This document shows, piece by piece, positions 52,606 through 63,057 of a stretch of DNA of 64,000 bases. Position 1 is the stretch's first letter, and each line of letters starts with the position of its first letter. Source of the stretch: Craterostigma plantagineum. Its lineage: Eukaryota > Streptophyta > Magnoliopsida > Lamiales > Linderniaceae. The notes beneath the pieces were generated by a model. That model was not told the DNA's origin. It saw nothing but the letters and a program-made list of their open reading frames with translations, and made no database searches. A program made the position numbers and the translations under genes. Location of the stretch: the NCBI GenBank assembly GCA_027422505.1, contig JAPQWV010000006.1:10282501-10346500 (forward strand), given 5' to 3'.

Positions 52606-54190
52606 CCTAGGGGGTGAAATAGGCAATAAAACTTTTTGATTTGTTCTTCTTTGAAATTACTTTTCTTTAAGAAGATATTTGCAGAGTGTGTTATTTCCCA
52701 AAAAGCAGTAAGAGTATCTACGCTATCTCCCTAACACTGTTTCACAAAATATCATGTTATTCTCAGAAACCGTTCCAACGATATTACCTAGTTATTTGCA
52801 GGCGTTCCGGGTTTGTCTAACAGAAAAGTAAATAGCAGAAAGTAAAGTGAGACGGGATTTTTATACAGGTTATATCACCAACGGGGGTTTAATCCTGTCC
52901 TTGGTGTGTCATCTCCCCAAGAGTTCCAATCAATCATTGAGTATTACAGGTTATGGATACAAAATGATCGACCCTTACACAACCGAAGCACTTTGGAAAC
53001 TAGACCTCACCTAGGCTGCCGCACGCCAAGTTTCGTTCCACGTCGTTTTCCTAGGAAACCTATTTCCCCGACTGGACACAGCTTGCTACCGAAGGGCCAC
53101 CGAATCCACGAAATTCATCCCTCCACGTGCGGAAGACTCCAACCGTGCTCCTTTGTGCGTTCAACACGCCGAAGACACAACACGTCCGAAGACTAGGGTT
53201 TTTAGGATAGGGTGTTGCTAATGATAGCTCAAAGGGTACAGATTTCGCAAATGAAAGCTCAACACAAACTACGAATGAATCGCAAATTAACGCCCAATCA
53301 CTCTAAGGGATTCGTTTGCTTGTGTGTTCGTTTTCGTACCCTTCAATGTGAAGTGTTTATCTTCTATATAGACCACAAATAGCTTCTACGCTTCACAAGG
53401 AAGGTTAAGCACAGAATATGCAAGAGAAAACTCAATAATCACGTGCATTAACTCAACGAATCATGCCAAGAATAAAACCAATTAAGCTCAACGGTCATGC
53501 ATGAATTCTTACCATAAATACCACAGTCTTACTTTCCTTCCAAGGTGATCTCATCCGTTTGTCAGCACATTCCATATATAGACTCAAACAGCATATTACC
53601 ACATATAAGCCCAATCAATTAATCACTTTCCAAAATATAAATCCCAAGTCGCATAAGTAAAGATAGATCATTGATTCACTGATTTAAGAGTCAAATAAGA
53701 TAGCACTCAAACGGATATATCGTTGATATTCTTTCCTAAAATAAATCAATCACATGTAAGCACTTAATCAGAATATCGTTTCCATATATAGCATAGTCAT
53801 TCATATCCGGGTGATCACAATGATATTCTTTCCTAAAATAGCTCAATCACATGTACAGCTCAATCAGAATATCTTTTCCATATATATAGCATACAGACGT
53901 TCATAGGTGATAACAACGATATTCTTTTCTAAAATAACTCGATCTCGCAGACAGTTAACATATCACTCAACATGGTATATTTTCCATATATAGCACACAG
54001 TGAGATTGCGTTCATATGAAAACGTTCATAACCAGGTGATCACAGCAATATTTCAGTTAAGCACAAGATCACACAAATTCGATTATCTTAACAATTTAAT
54101 CATATTTAAGCATTTAATCGAATAATTTTACATACTTAAAAATCATAAATCATACATATCGACTTTTCTAAATTATACCCCCCATAATAC
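52606..54190. mobile_element. Unclassified non-coding insertion in the MULE
   Basis: The MULE-like frame stops at about 52605 and resumes with similar character at about 54250, so the sequence between is probably inserted. It begins near ATATGCCTAGGGGGTGAAATA. It has no ORF with recognisable similarity, no clear LTR pair and no TSD that I can prove. It holds the tandem repeat at 53725-54015. It may be a non-autonomous retroelement or a solo LTR. Confidence 0.4.
53725..54015 (+). repeat. Tandem repeat, period about 97 bp, three copies
   Basis: GATATTCTTTCCTAAAATA starts copies at 53725, 53822 and 53918 (spacing 97 and 96). Each continues through CACATGTA, AATCAGAATAT.TTTTCC and ATATATAGCA. 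The third copy is more diverged. Confidence 0.75.
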
Positions 54191-54199
54191 ATAATTACT

Positions 54200-54640
54200 G
54201 GGAATGATCAAAACTCTCATAATCATTTGGACCAAAAAGGTCTACACAAGGAAGTCGTGAGGGACGAGGTGATGAAATCGCTCTTAGTGGGTCGTTCCAA
54301 TACTCAGTGGGAAAGTCAAACACGAGCCTTTATGTAGTTCATCTGTGTAATTGGTGGTTAAGGGCTGCCAAAGACAAAGGCTCGTCAACTTTTTCAATCA
54401 GAAGGTATTTTAACGCACACAGGCGTTACGAAGGAAATTCTTCCCTGGTGTCTAGTGTGCTGATGGAAAATTTCAACGAATATAGACAAATTCCAACACC
54501 TACGGGAATCGTAACGATGATGCAGAGGAAGGGCTGCGACGTTTCATTGGAAGGCATGTTAAGGTAAGCAGCTTATCACGGATGCGTTGGCCGGATAATG
54601 CTATGGGCAATTATCATTATATCTCAACAATCAAACTTGC
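54200..54640 (+). pseudogene. MULE transposase fragment, DNA-binding region
   Basis: The plus-strand frame 54307-54567 carries LYVVHLCNWWLRAAKDKGSS, TFSIRRYFNAHRRYEGN and SSLVSSVLMENFNEYR, then IPTPTGIVTMMQRKGCDVS. A W..L.A...K....F.IR.Y...H...........L......E pattern followed by a ...I...M....G.D.S tail is the zinc-binding/DBD segment seen before the catalytic core in plant Mutator transposases. In the last part, a neighbouring frame reads GKQLITDALAG. The catalytic core is missing and frames are broken. Confidence 0.55.
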
Positions 54641-54720
54641 TAACTTAAAAAAAAAACAAAATTCAATTTCATGAAATATAGGAGCTCCCCATTCTAACCC
54701 CCTCAACTAACTGTCTCTAA

Positions 54721-55406
54721 GGGCATCTCCAACCAGGCCGTATACCTGGCGTTAAACGTTAGATATGGAGGTTGATGAACTCCAATGGCACGCCAAATCC
54801 CACGCTAATTCTGGAGGAAGAAACAGTGTTCCCTTATCTATAGTGGGGCGCTGTTCACCCGCTATGTCTTTTTCTTTTCTTTTTAATTTCCTTTATTGAT
54901 TTATTTTTGGTTAATTTTTTATTTGGGGTATTTAATTTGCACTGTGAATAGATGCGAGAGTCAGAAGAAGACGATGAATAGTGGCTGTGCACCAGTGGGT
55001 CTCTCAAATATAATAAGTAAAATTAATAAAACTGGTATACTATGCTCATGAAGCAGCCATATCAATTAACGAAATATATGATTCCAGCTTTTTTATTGGG
55101 GAATTTGGAGTAATACCTAATCCAATATTACACTTTGGAATCAGTCCCCTCTTGTTTCGTCTTGTGATTAGCTACTGACAAATAGGCAAAAAATTTGTTT
55201 TAACTCCCTCCCCTTTTTTATTTATTATCTATACTCTTAATTTCTTAATTACAGTTTTACCCTTACTAAGTAAATTTATTACAAGTTTATCTTCAAATTT
55301 AATTTTTTATTTTAAATAACTTAATTAAATAACTTAATTAAACTCTATTATATGGAGGAATTGTACTGTATTAACTCTAAATATGGAGGAATGGTTGCGG
55401 ATGCCC
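54721..55406. mobile_element. Probable PIF/Harbinger-like MITE
   Basis: Left end GGGCATCTCCAACC and right end GGTTGCGGATGCCC are inverted (11-12 of 14 positions). Ends of this type are common in plant Harbinger-type MITEs, but the flanking triplets (TAA and GAC) do not match, so target duplication is not visible. The 686-bp body is non-coding and AT-rich. Confidence 0.6.
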
Positions 55407-55641
55407 GACAAATTCTATAAACCAAACACTATTAAATAATGGGAACTCAGATTTGAACAGGTTCTCCGGTTTGAACCATGTGTTTGGAATCCGCGTATGT
55501 CCTGAGTACGCGTTCTGTCACTTGTTTTTGTGGAGCGAGAAACGTGTCTCGTGAATAATTCAGGTATGATGAGTATGACTACTAATCCTGACAAAGTGTG
55601 CATGTCACTTTGAATAGTTGCACTTCTATATGATTGGCTAA
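55407..55641. other. Non-coding gap between MITEs
   Basis: I see no gene or paired repeat in it; a 62-codon minus frame has no similarity that I recognise. Confidence 0.35.
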
Positions 55642-55643
55642 TA

Positions 55644-55883
55644 CTCCATCCGTCCCGTTATCTTTATCACGTATATTGGTGGGCACGCAAATTAAGGTGG
55701 CATGTTATAATAATATAGTATAATGAAAAGGTAAAAAAATGTATATCTTGACACGTCTTTTAAGAATATTTAATATTATTATATTGATTGTTTGTGATAG
55801 TTTTTTACCCAAAAAGGAAATGTGATAAAGTTAGTGGGACGCCCGAAATGGAAAACGTGATAAAATTAGCGGGACGGAGGGAG
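55644..55883. mobile_element. Stowaway (Tc1/mariner) MITE
   Basis: Left end CTCCATCCGTCCCGTTATC and right end GATAAAATTAGCGGGACGG, then AGGGAG, form inverted CTCC(A/C)TCCGTCCC ends, typical of Stowaway. TA precedes (55642-55643) and follows (55884-55885). Length is 240 bp, no coding capacity. Confidence 0.92.
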
Positions 55884-56143
55884 TAATTTATATTGTCTTA
55901 ACATTCAAATAACGTCTACTACACTTTTCTTATTTAACTATGCTAAATTAATTGAACAAACAATTCTAATCATTGAAACCGCTAAATCCCAGAAGATTAC
56001 CCTAATCCCATTTATAGATACTTCGAATCCTTTACCCTACTAATCCATTTATTGATATTTTTCGTTTTCTTTTCTAGAAATATATAGTGTACATCATTAG
56101 ATATTAAGATATTATCACCAAATATGTAACATGAATCATAATA

Positions 56144-56275
56144 CAGTAAAACCTCTATAAATTAATAAACTCTCTAAAATATTAAATCTTCTGGTCCCGA
56201 CTTGGACCTTTGTAAAAAATCATCACATTCGATAAGATAATCATATAGTATTGGAAAATCCTTTATAAAGTTTGA
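56144..56275. mobile_element. Emigrant/pogo-like MITE, one end only
   Basis: CAGTAAAACCTCTATAAATT follows TA, then AATAAACTCTCTAAAATATT and TTCTGGTCCCGACTTGGACC. This is the terminal repeat I associate with Emigrant-type Tc1/mariner MITEs. No reverse-complement partner end is found downstream, so the copy is truncated, with its right edge uncertain. Confidence 0.55.
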
Positions 56276-56400
56276 GAACCGTTCATTTTCTGTAGTTTTA
56301 TTAGGGTACGGTGTTATTAGGAAAGGAATGCGTTTTCAAACCACGGGGTCTCACCACTTCATAAAGTTTGAGAACCGTTCATTTTTTGTAGTTTATTTTT
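56265..56400 (+). repeat. Direct repeat of about 37 bp
   Basis: ATAAAGTTTGAGAACCGTTC, then ATTTT(C/T)TGTAGTTT, occurs at 56265 and at 56361, offset 96 bp. One base differs. It lies at the edge of the Emigrant-like piece. Confidence 0.7.
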
Positions 56401-56603
56401 CTTTTAACGAATCCATTCTGAAGGTGACGGTCCCTGAACGTGATGTATGGAATGTAAAAGAGATTCTTGTAAAAACGGGAATGTTGACCTTAATGTTGAA
56501 CCAACATTCAAGATCAGAACATTTAAAGCACATACCTTCAGGGCAAAATTCCATTAATGAAAACGGATTACAAAAAGACGAACTATCTACGCTAGTAAAC
56601 TAG
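56328..56603 (+). other. Short open frame, unrecognised
   Basis: 91 codons starting MRFQTTGSHHFIKFENRSFF and overlapping the direct repeat; polar second half. No domain. AT-rich codons and overlap with repeats make it unlikely to be a gene. Confidence 0.15.
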
Positions 56604-57295
56604 CCTAGAAAAATTCCTAAGGATAATGAAATGCGTGCAAGAATTCTTAATATCTATGTAGAAATAAAACTAGGCAAATCACGATTAATCAAATGACGAG
56701 AGCTCTCTCGATATTTCTTTCTTCTTGTTCGCTTCGTGTTTTTAAAACCGATCTGATGAATCCTTTTTATATGATCGATCTTGCTTGCTGTAGTCTTCGC
56801 CATGATCCCCATATTCTCCATGATTTCCACACTCTCCATGTTCTGCACTTTCACGTTATTGCCTGATCGACTTGATCTAGACTTAGTAAAGTCGAAATTC
56901 CTGGGGCTATTTTTGGTAAGTCCACTTGCCTATTTTTAGCACCAAGCAATCCTTGCTTCCTTTGACAATTTCCACAGCGCAAACCTTCTAAAATTAGCCT
57001 ACACATACTAAAGTCGACAATAATAGGGATTATGGTTTTGGGGTTTGGAAGACAAAATCAAAAGATTGAGCAAACTGACTCAACAATGTTGAGTTCAATG
57101 TTCGCTCACATTGTCAATGTCGACAATGTCAACATTAACACACACTCGTTTGTCTTGATCCAATTAATTAATATGGAGGTGAATTGAACGGGTTCTCAAA
57201 CATGGGTTCTCAGGTATTTATTCATGACCGAGAACCTGTTTTATTATCTGAGAACCCCATTCACTAATAATAAAGCAGCAAGTTCATAATCATTT
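56604..57295. other. Non-coding, with GAGAACC inverted motifs
   Basis: A 66-codon minus frame (56654-56854) has no recognised similarity. At 57195-57265 four GGTTCTC/GAGAACC motifs occur, two on each strand, which recalls the GAGAACCCGTT cluster at 50990-51125. Possibly the far terminal region of the MULE. No gene is supported. Confidence 0.35.
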
Positions 57296-57607
57296 ATGAA
57301 CAACGTTCAAGCACCATCAATTGCAAGCAAACTTGATCCATCATTTTTCTGTTTGTATAACAAACAAGCCAAATTACACAACCAAAAAGCAAAGCATACA
57401 AGATGTTTTTCAATCTCTTGTCCTTCTTCATCTTCAAGCAATTTAAGAGTGACGCGGGTCGCTATGGCCACTGGGGAGGCCCGGGTCCCGCTGGCCGGGG
57501 AGAATGCACTTCCTAGATTCGATGAGTGTGCCCAGCAGATACAGAAGGCCTCGGCTCTGGACGTGGACAAGTGCTGGCGAGGTGGAGCATTTCATGCACA
57601 TGACTAA
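57296..57607 (+). CDS. Small hypothetical protein, possible plastid-targeted, 103 residues
   Basis: MNNVQAPSIASKLDPSFFCL starts a Ser-rich, basic N-terminus with few acidic residues up to about residue 56 (CFSISCPSSSSSNLRVTRVA), resembling a plastid transit peptide. A compact part follows: PLAGENALPRFDECAQQIQK, then DVDKCWRG. Base composition changes from AT-rich to GC-rich at about 57455, close to an internal Met (MATGEARV) that could be an alternative start. An overlapping frame reads through the end as EVEHFMHMTKPLQQEAVVAC, so a one-base frameshift near 57580 is possible. I do not recognise the family. It may be a host gene, a fragment captured by a MULE, or spurious. Confidence 0.4.
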   Translation: MNNVQAPSIASKLDPSFFCLYNKQAKLHNQKAKHTRCFSISCPSSSSSNLRVTRVAMATGEARVPLAGENALPRFDECAQQIQKASALDVDKCWRGGAFHAHD

Positions 57608-58303
57608 GCCTCTGCAGCAAGAAGCTGTCGTTGCTTGCATTAGCGTGCAGTGTGCGTGCGTGTGGTTATCATGCGATAGGACAAGGAGATACAACATTTA
57701 TATGTTTGTTTTTCTTCTTTTTTTCCCCTTTCTATTGATGTCTTTAGGTTCTTTATATGTCTATGGGTCTGGCTGTTTTATGTAGGAGAAAAGGTGTAGA
57801 ACTGGGAAAAAGCTAATGTTACATAATATATAATGCATAATATTGGTTGACGATCGGTTTAGATTAGAGGAATTTTAGTGGACTCCATGAATGTCCCTCC
57901 GACGAATAAAAAAATAAGATGATATCTTTTTCATGAAAGATTTAATTTCGCGTGCTAATGCGATACAAATGAAGGGTTATCCTAATCACCTTTCCTTTAT
58001 TTTGCTTTTGTCCTTCACATAATATTTGACGGTTGTGGTCCTTTATGTGATTTTCTAGTGGGATAATGATTGAATATTATTGGATTAGTTAATATTTGTC
58101 GAGTGGAGAGGAGATTAATAATCCTTCGACCGCGACAGTAAGATTGCTCTTTGTTCTAGGTTTTCCTATGTTATATTCTCATGTTTGTTAGTTTAAAATG
58201 TGATTCGTTTGAAGTTCTAATTTGCAACAGGGCGAGATGATCCGAATACGTTCACAACAGATCGGCTGAAACTCAGCTCGAGCGCTGTCTTCACCGTTAG
58301 AAA
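57608..58303 (+). other. Possible 3' UTR and a candidate downstream exon
   Basis: After the short ORF come about 600 bp of AT-rich sequence. At about 58231 an acceptor-like TTTGCAACAG precedes an open stretch (DDPNTFTTDRLKLSSSAVFT) that is interrupted by the LTR at 58304. That this is an exon of the same transcript is a guess. Confidence 0.25.
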
Positions 58304-58942
58304 TGTTGGTCCAGCCTGCCAACGAAGACCGCCGCCAGAAGAAAACAAAGAAAATAATATAAAATATTATTATAATATTTTATTATAATATTATTTTATA
58401 TATATAATAAAATAATGAACGGCTGATATTGAAGGGCGACGCGGCGGATTCGTGGCCACCCGTTTTGAGAGGTACAGAAGAGCTGAAGACATCTATAAAT
58501 AGGCTGAGGATTCTTCAGTGATTATCATCATAAGCTCATCGAGTTTTACTATATAGAGAGATAAGTAGTTCGAGTGAATTGTGAGGATATCAGTTCAAGG
58601 AGAAACTGATAGGGTTCCACATCCACAGAGAGGTGTGAGGTAAACACGAGTGGTAAAAGTGAGATAGTAAAAATTCGAGGGTTGTAATTTTTACTATAGT
58701 GAAGATTTTGCCGACTCGGCCGTGGTTTTTCCTTCTTCGTTAACAGAGGTTTTTCCACGTTAAAATTCTGGTGTTCTTTCTTACCTTACGGTAATTTGTT
58801 TTTACCGTAGTAGTTACTGTGCGGGTCCCACCTAATTTACCCCGTGGGTCCCACTTCTCCCGATCGTCGTACCGAGCCTAACCGGGATCTGTTCCGCTGC
58901 GTGGCCCACTGACCACCGCGGGGCCCACCACCATTCCCAACA
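58304..58942 (+). mobile_element. Tork element 5' LTR
   Basis: A 639-bp LTR from TGTTGGTCCAGCC to ATTCCCAACA. It includes an AT-rich palindrome-rich tract at about 58350-58415. A TATA box (CTATAAATAGG) lies at 58492-58502, followed within about 40 bp by a likely transcription start zone. Confidence 0.92.
58490..58504 (+). promoter_or_regulatory. TATA box of the Tork LTR
   Basis: TCTATAAATAGG on the plus strand, duplicated in the 3' LTR at about 63248. Placement inside the LTR is right for the element's promoter. Confidence 0.6.
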
Positions 58943-58956
58943 AGTGCTATCAGAGC
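58943..58956 (+). other. Primer-binding site of the Tork element
   Basis: AGTGCTATCAGAGC directly follows the 5' LTR. It agrees with the usual TGGTATCAGAGC (initiator tRNA-Met) except for one change, G to C. Confidence 0.75.
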
Positions 58957-59050
58957 CTGATAGTATTCTGAGTATGCTCTGTGGTTGCAGCTTTGACTGA
59001 TCTTCCACATCAGAAAAGGTACTAGTAGGTTGCTGGTAATTTTGACGGCC

Positions 59051-59866
59051 ATGGAAAACGACGGAGGAATGATCAAGCTGACAGTAACGAGTTACTCCAT
59101 ATGGAAATCAAGGATGGAGGATTATCTTTATTGCAAAGACCTCCATGAACCAATCGAAAATAAAGGCAAGATGCCTGAAGGTGGGAATGCTGACCTATGG
59201 AAGAAATTGCAAAGAAAGACGCTAACTGTGATCCGCCAATGGGTGGACATTAGCCTCTACAACCACGTCCGAAATGAGACAGACCCCTACAAACTTTGGA
59301 CGAAATTGGAGGGTATCTACGAGGTGACAAATGCGCTGAGCAAGGTATTCATGATGCGGAAACTCATGAATGTGAAGCTGAACGAGGGACGATCAGTTGT
59401 TGAACATCTGAACGACTACGAAGGACTGGTAACTCAACTCACAAGTGCCGGTCTAGTCCTAGATGATGAGCTACAAGCATGTCTACTATTGGGATCTCTA
59501 CCTGATAGCTGGGATACGTTGGTGGTATCGCTCACTAACTCCGCACCAAGTGGTAAAGTCACGATGGAGATGGTGAAAAATAGACTCTACAATGAAGAGA
59601 TACGAAGGAAGGATGCTGCCAGTACCAGTACGGGAAATCAGGCCCTTGTCATGGAGAATGGGGGTCGAAGTAAGAGTAGAGGACCAAAAGGATACGACAA
59701 GTCGAAAGATAGATCCAAGTCCAGGGAGATGAGGAAGTGCTACCATTGTGGAAAAATTGGCCACTTACAAAGAAACTGTAAGCTTCTCAACAGAAAGCAG
59801 AAACAAGATGATGACAAGAACACGTCTGCAATCGCCTCCAACGATGGTGGGAGGTTACTCTGGTGA
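59051..59866 (+). CDS. Tork element gag
   Basis: Frame open from 59030; the Met at 59051 (GCCATGG context, MENDGGMIKLTVTSYSIWKS) suits better than the first. Residues about 15-180 are the gag UBN2-type region (WKSRMEDYLYCKDLHEPIE, YKLWTKLEGIYEVTNALSKV, LNDYEGLVTQLTSAGLVLDD). A basic stretch and zinc knuckle CYHCGKIGHLQRNC are near residues 240-253. It makes the particle and packages RNA. A TGA after GGRLLW ends it at 59866 just before the protease; in relatives gag and pol are one frame. Confidence 0.9.
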   Translation: MENDGGMIKLTVTSYSIWKSRMEDYLYCKDLHEPIENKGKMPEGGNADLWKKLQRKTLTVIRQWVDISLYNHVRNETDPYKLWTKLEGIYEVTNALSKVFMMRKLMNVKLNEGRSVVEHLNDYEGLVTQLTSAGLVLDDELQACLLLGSLPDSWDTLVVSLTNSAPSGKVTMEMVKNRLYNEEIRRKDAASTSTGNQALVMENGGRSKSRGPKGYDKSKDRSKSREMRKCYHCGKIGHLQRNCKLLNRKQKQDDDKNTSAIASNDGGRLLW

Positions 59867-60156
59867 ATGAAGCAGACTACTGTCATGTTGCGGATGCAAG
59901 CACCGAATGGGTAGTGGACTCTGGTGCCTCCTACCATTGTGTTCCAAGGCGTGAATACTTCTCCACATATAAGGCAGAAAACTTTGGCACTACCAAGATG
60001 GGTAACCAAAGTGTTTCTCAAATAGTGGGGATCGGTGATATCTGTATCCAGACGAGCGTAGGGTGCACATTACGGTTGAATGATGTGCGACATATTCCAG
60101 ACCTGCGTCTCAACCTAATTTCTGTGAAGGTGCTGGACAACGAAAGGATACTATAA
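59863..60156 (+). pseudogene. Tork element protease
   Basis: MNEADYCHVADASTEWVVDS, GASYHCVPRREYFSTYKA, MGNQSVSQIVGIGDI, LNDVRHIPDLRLNLISV. DSGA is the active site. The frame overlaps the gag end by four bases and stops at 60156 (TAA), before integrase. Confidence 0.85.
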
Positions 60157-60160
60157 CGAG

Positions 60161-60790
60161 ATGGCGAATGGCAACTGGAAACTCACCAAGGGATCATTGG
60201 TGGTAGCGAGAGGAAAGCTATGCTGCTCGCTATACAAGATGCACGCAACGATATGTGCTAACCAACTGAACGCAGTTGAAGATGATGCTTCTCCAAATTT
60301 GTGGCACAGACGGCTGGCGCACGTAGGAGAGAAAGGGTTGAATGTCTTGGCTAGAAAGTCCCTCATACCAGTAGCCAAAGAGAAAGCGCTGAACCCCTGC
60401 AATCACTGTTTATTTGGGAAGCAACATAGAGTTTCATTTGCGAAGAATTTAACCAGGCGAATGAAGAAGTTGGAGTTGGTACACTCTGACGTATGCGGAC
60501 CCATGGAAGTCGAATCTCTAGGAGGCAGTAAATATTTTCTGACCTTCATTGATGATGCGTCTCGCAAGACCTGGGTATATCTGTTGCGGACGAAGGACCA
60601 TGTGTTCTACTATTTTAAGAAGTTCCATGCGATGGTGGAAAGAGAAACGGGAATGCCGCTAAAGTGTCTACGCACAGATAATGGTGGTGAATACATCTCT
60701 CGGGAGTTTAGAGATTATTCCACGAAGCATGGCATTAGGCATGAGAAGACAGTTCCTGGATCTCCTCAGCAGGTGTCGCAGAGAGAATGA
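60161..60790 (+). pseudogene. Tork element GAG-pre-integrase and integrase core
   Basis: Starts within the pre-integrase domain: LWHRRLAHVGEKGLNVLARK, then CNHCLFGKQHRVSF with H..H..C..C zinc residues. The integrase core follows: LVHSDVCGPMEVESLGGSKY, FIDDASRKTWVY, LRTDNGGEYISREFRDY, and ends at PGSPQQVSQRE. Two of the three DDE residues are here; the final Glu lies just at the break. A stop at 60788 overlaps the next frame. Confidence 0.88.
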
Positions 60791-61623
60791 ACCGAACCAT
60801 TATGGAGAGAGTCCGAGCGATGCTCAAGATGGCTAATCTATCTAAGTCATTTTGGGGGGAAGCTGTCAACACTGCAGTCTATCTTATCAACCGACTACCT
60901 TCATCGGCGTTGGATTTCGATATATCAGAGAAGGTGTGGACTGGTAGAGACATCTCATATTCGCATTTGAGAGTGTTTGGCTGCAAGGCGTTCATGCATG
61001 TGCCGAAGGAACAAAGATCGAAGCTCGATGATAAATCGAATCCTTGCATCTTTGTTGGGTACGGAGACGAGGAGTTCGGCTACAGGCTTTGGGATCCGAA
61101 AAAGAAGAAGACTGTTCGAAGTCGCGACGTAGTATTCCATGAGCATGAGACCATGGGCGACTCAGAGGTGGTTGCGGCGAAATCCACAGGTGGAGGTGCA
61201 GACGATTATACAACAGTTAGCATTCCATATGACGGTGCCACGGAGGAAGGAATGCAACAATCAGAACCTGAACCAGAAGAGCCAGCTATTGGAGATGATG
61301 AACCTGTCGTAGATGAACACACTGAAGGTACTGAGCAGGGGAAGCCTTCAGATGTGCAAGAAGCAGTTGAACCTCAGGTAAGAAGGTCAACCAGGGAACG
61401 CCAACCATCTACGAGGTATCCGAGTTCTGATTATATTTTGATTACTGACGAAGGGGAGCCGGAGAGCTTCCAGGAAGTACAATCTTGTAGGGACAAAGAT
61501 TGTTGGACAAAGGCCATGCAAGAGGAGATGGATTCTCTGAAAAAGAATGATACGTACGAGTTAGTTCGATTGCCGGAAGAAGACACTCAAGAACAAATGG
61601 GTGTACAAATTGAAGAAGGATGA
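60787..61623 (+). pseudogene. Tork element integrase end and RT start
   Basis: MNRTIMERVRAMLKMANLSK and FWGEAVNTAVYLINRLPSSA are the integrase C-terminal part, LRVFGCKAFMHVPKEQRSKL and FVGYGDEEFGYRLWDPKKKK its conserved tail. Then come an acidic linker (QQSEPEPEEPAIGDDEPVV) and the RT N-terminus (WTKAMQEEMDSLKKNDTYEL). It ends at a frameshift around 61605. Confidence 0.87.
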
Positions 61624-62008
61624 CAGCAAGCTGGTCAGATACAAGGCTCGATTAGTGGTCAAAGGTTTCACTCAGAGGAAAGGGATCGACTTTGACGAGA
61701 TATTTTTACGGGTCGTGAAGATGAGTTCAATCAGAGTCATACTGGGACTAGCTGCTACTATGGATCTTCACTTGGAGCAACTCGACGTGAAGACCGCATT
61801 CTTGCATGGTGATCTTGATGAGGAGATATATATGGAGCAACCCGAAGGGTTCGAGGTTAGAGGTAAAGAGGACATGGTCTGCCGGCTAAAGAAAAGCTTG
61901 TACGGTCTGAAACAAGCTTCACGGCAGTGGTACAAGAAATTTGGTTCTTTCATGGTGCATCAGGGGTTCAAGAGAAAAGATGCAGATCCATGTGTTTACG
62001 TCCGGTGA
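61601..62008 (+). pseudogene. Tork element reverse transcriptase, first half
   Basis: YKLKKDDSKLVRYKARLVVK, LHLEQLDVKTAFLHGDLDEE, EIYMEQPEGFEVRGKEDM and SLYGLKQASRQWYKKFGSF. A TGA at 62006 (VYVR then stop) cuts it before YVDD. Confidence 0.88.
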
Positions 62009-63007
62009 TACTCTAACGGTAAATTTATCGTTCTTCTCCTGTATGTTGATGATATGCTAATTGTCGGACAACATGCAGAGATGATTAGCGGGTTGAAGAA
62101 AGATTTGTCAAAGACGTTTGACATGAAGGATTTGGGTTCGGCAAAGCGGATTCTCGGAATGGAGATTACCCGAGATCGAAAAGCTGGGAAATTATGGTTA
62201 TCCCAGGAGCGCTATATTGAACGAGTTCTAGAGAGGTTCAATATGAAGGATGCTAAGCCAGTTAGCACGCCACTTGCCGCGCACTTTCAGTTGCGAAAGA
62301 AATTCAGTCCATCAACAAATGAAGACGAAGAAGATGTCCCATATGTTCCATATTCATCGGCGGTCGGAAGTTTGATGTACGCCATGGTGTGTACAAGGCC
62401 AGATATCGCTCATGCAGTTGGCGTTGTGAGTCGATATCTATCAAATCCCGGAAAGTTACATTGGGAAGCAGTGAAGTGGATCTTGAGGTACCTGAGAGGA
62501 ACTTCCAAATTATGCCTAACATTTGAAAGTGGTAAATGTTTTCTTACAGGCTATACGGATGCTGATATGGCCGGTGATCTCGACAGCGGAAAGCCAACGT
62601 CGGGATACATATTTACATTCTCAGGGGGAGCTATCTCATGGCAGTCGAGGTTACGGAAATGTGTTTCTTTATCAACTACTGAAGCGGAGTATGTTGCAGC
62701 AACGGAAGCTGGCAAGGAGATGCTCTGGTTGAAGAGATTCCTTCAGGAGTTGGGAATTCAGCAGGAGGAGTACATAATATTTTGCAATAGTCAAAGTGCT
62801 TTGGACTTGAGCAAGAATACTATGTACCATTCGAGGACGAAACACATCGATGTTCGTTATCATTGGCTCAGACTGGCTATTGAGGAGAAAGCGTTCAAGC
62901 TGCAGAAGATCCACACAGACAAGAATGTTGCGGACATTCTAACGAAGCTTATTCCCAAGGAGAAGATTGAGTTCTGCGCCGGACAAGCCGGCATGGGCTA
63001 TCGCTGA
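62009..63007 (+). pseudogene. Tork element RT second half and RNase H
   Basis: The stretch from 62009 to 62053 still codes for LLYVDDMLIVG in the frame that opens at 62054 as annotated by its first Met. It continues with MKDLGSAKRILGMEITRDRK, YIERVLERFNMKDAKPVSTP and SAVGSLMYAMVCTRPDIAHA. RNase H has YTDADMAGDLDSGKPTSGYI, LSTTEAEYVAATEAGKEMLW, FCNSQSALDLSKN (Asn in place of the usual Asp in C-D-S) and SRTKHIDVRYHW. It ends at 63007. The Asn substitution probably kills RNase H. Confidence 0.88.
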
Positions 63008-63044
63008 GGCGATAGGAGATCTCCCCCGCATAATGAATGAGGCT

Positions 63045-63057
63045 GGAGGGGGAGAAT
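63045..63057 (+). other. Polypurine tract of the Tork element
   Basis: GGAGGGGGAGAAT ends one base before the 3' LTR. Confidence 0.85.

Noticed and set aside
54721..55406. Calling the Harbinger-like element with certainty
   Set aside because: Terminal repeats fit, but no 3-bp target duplication is seen, so I kept it as probable only.
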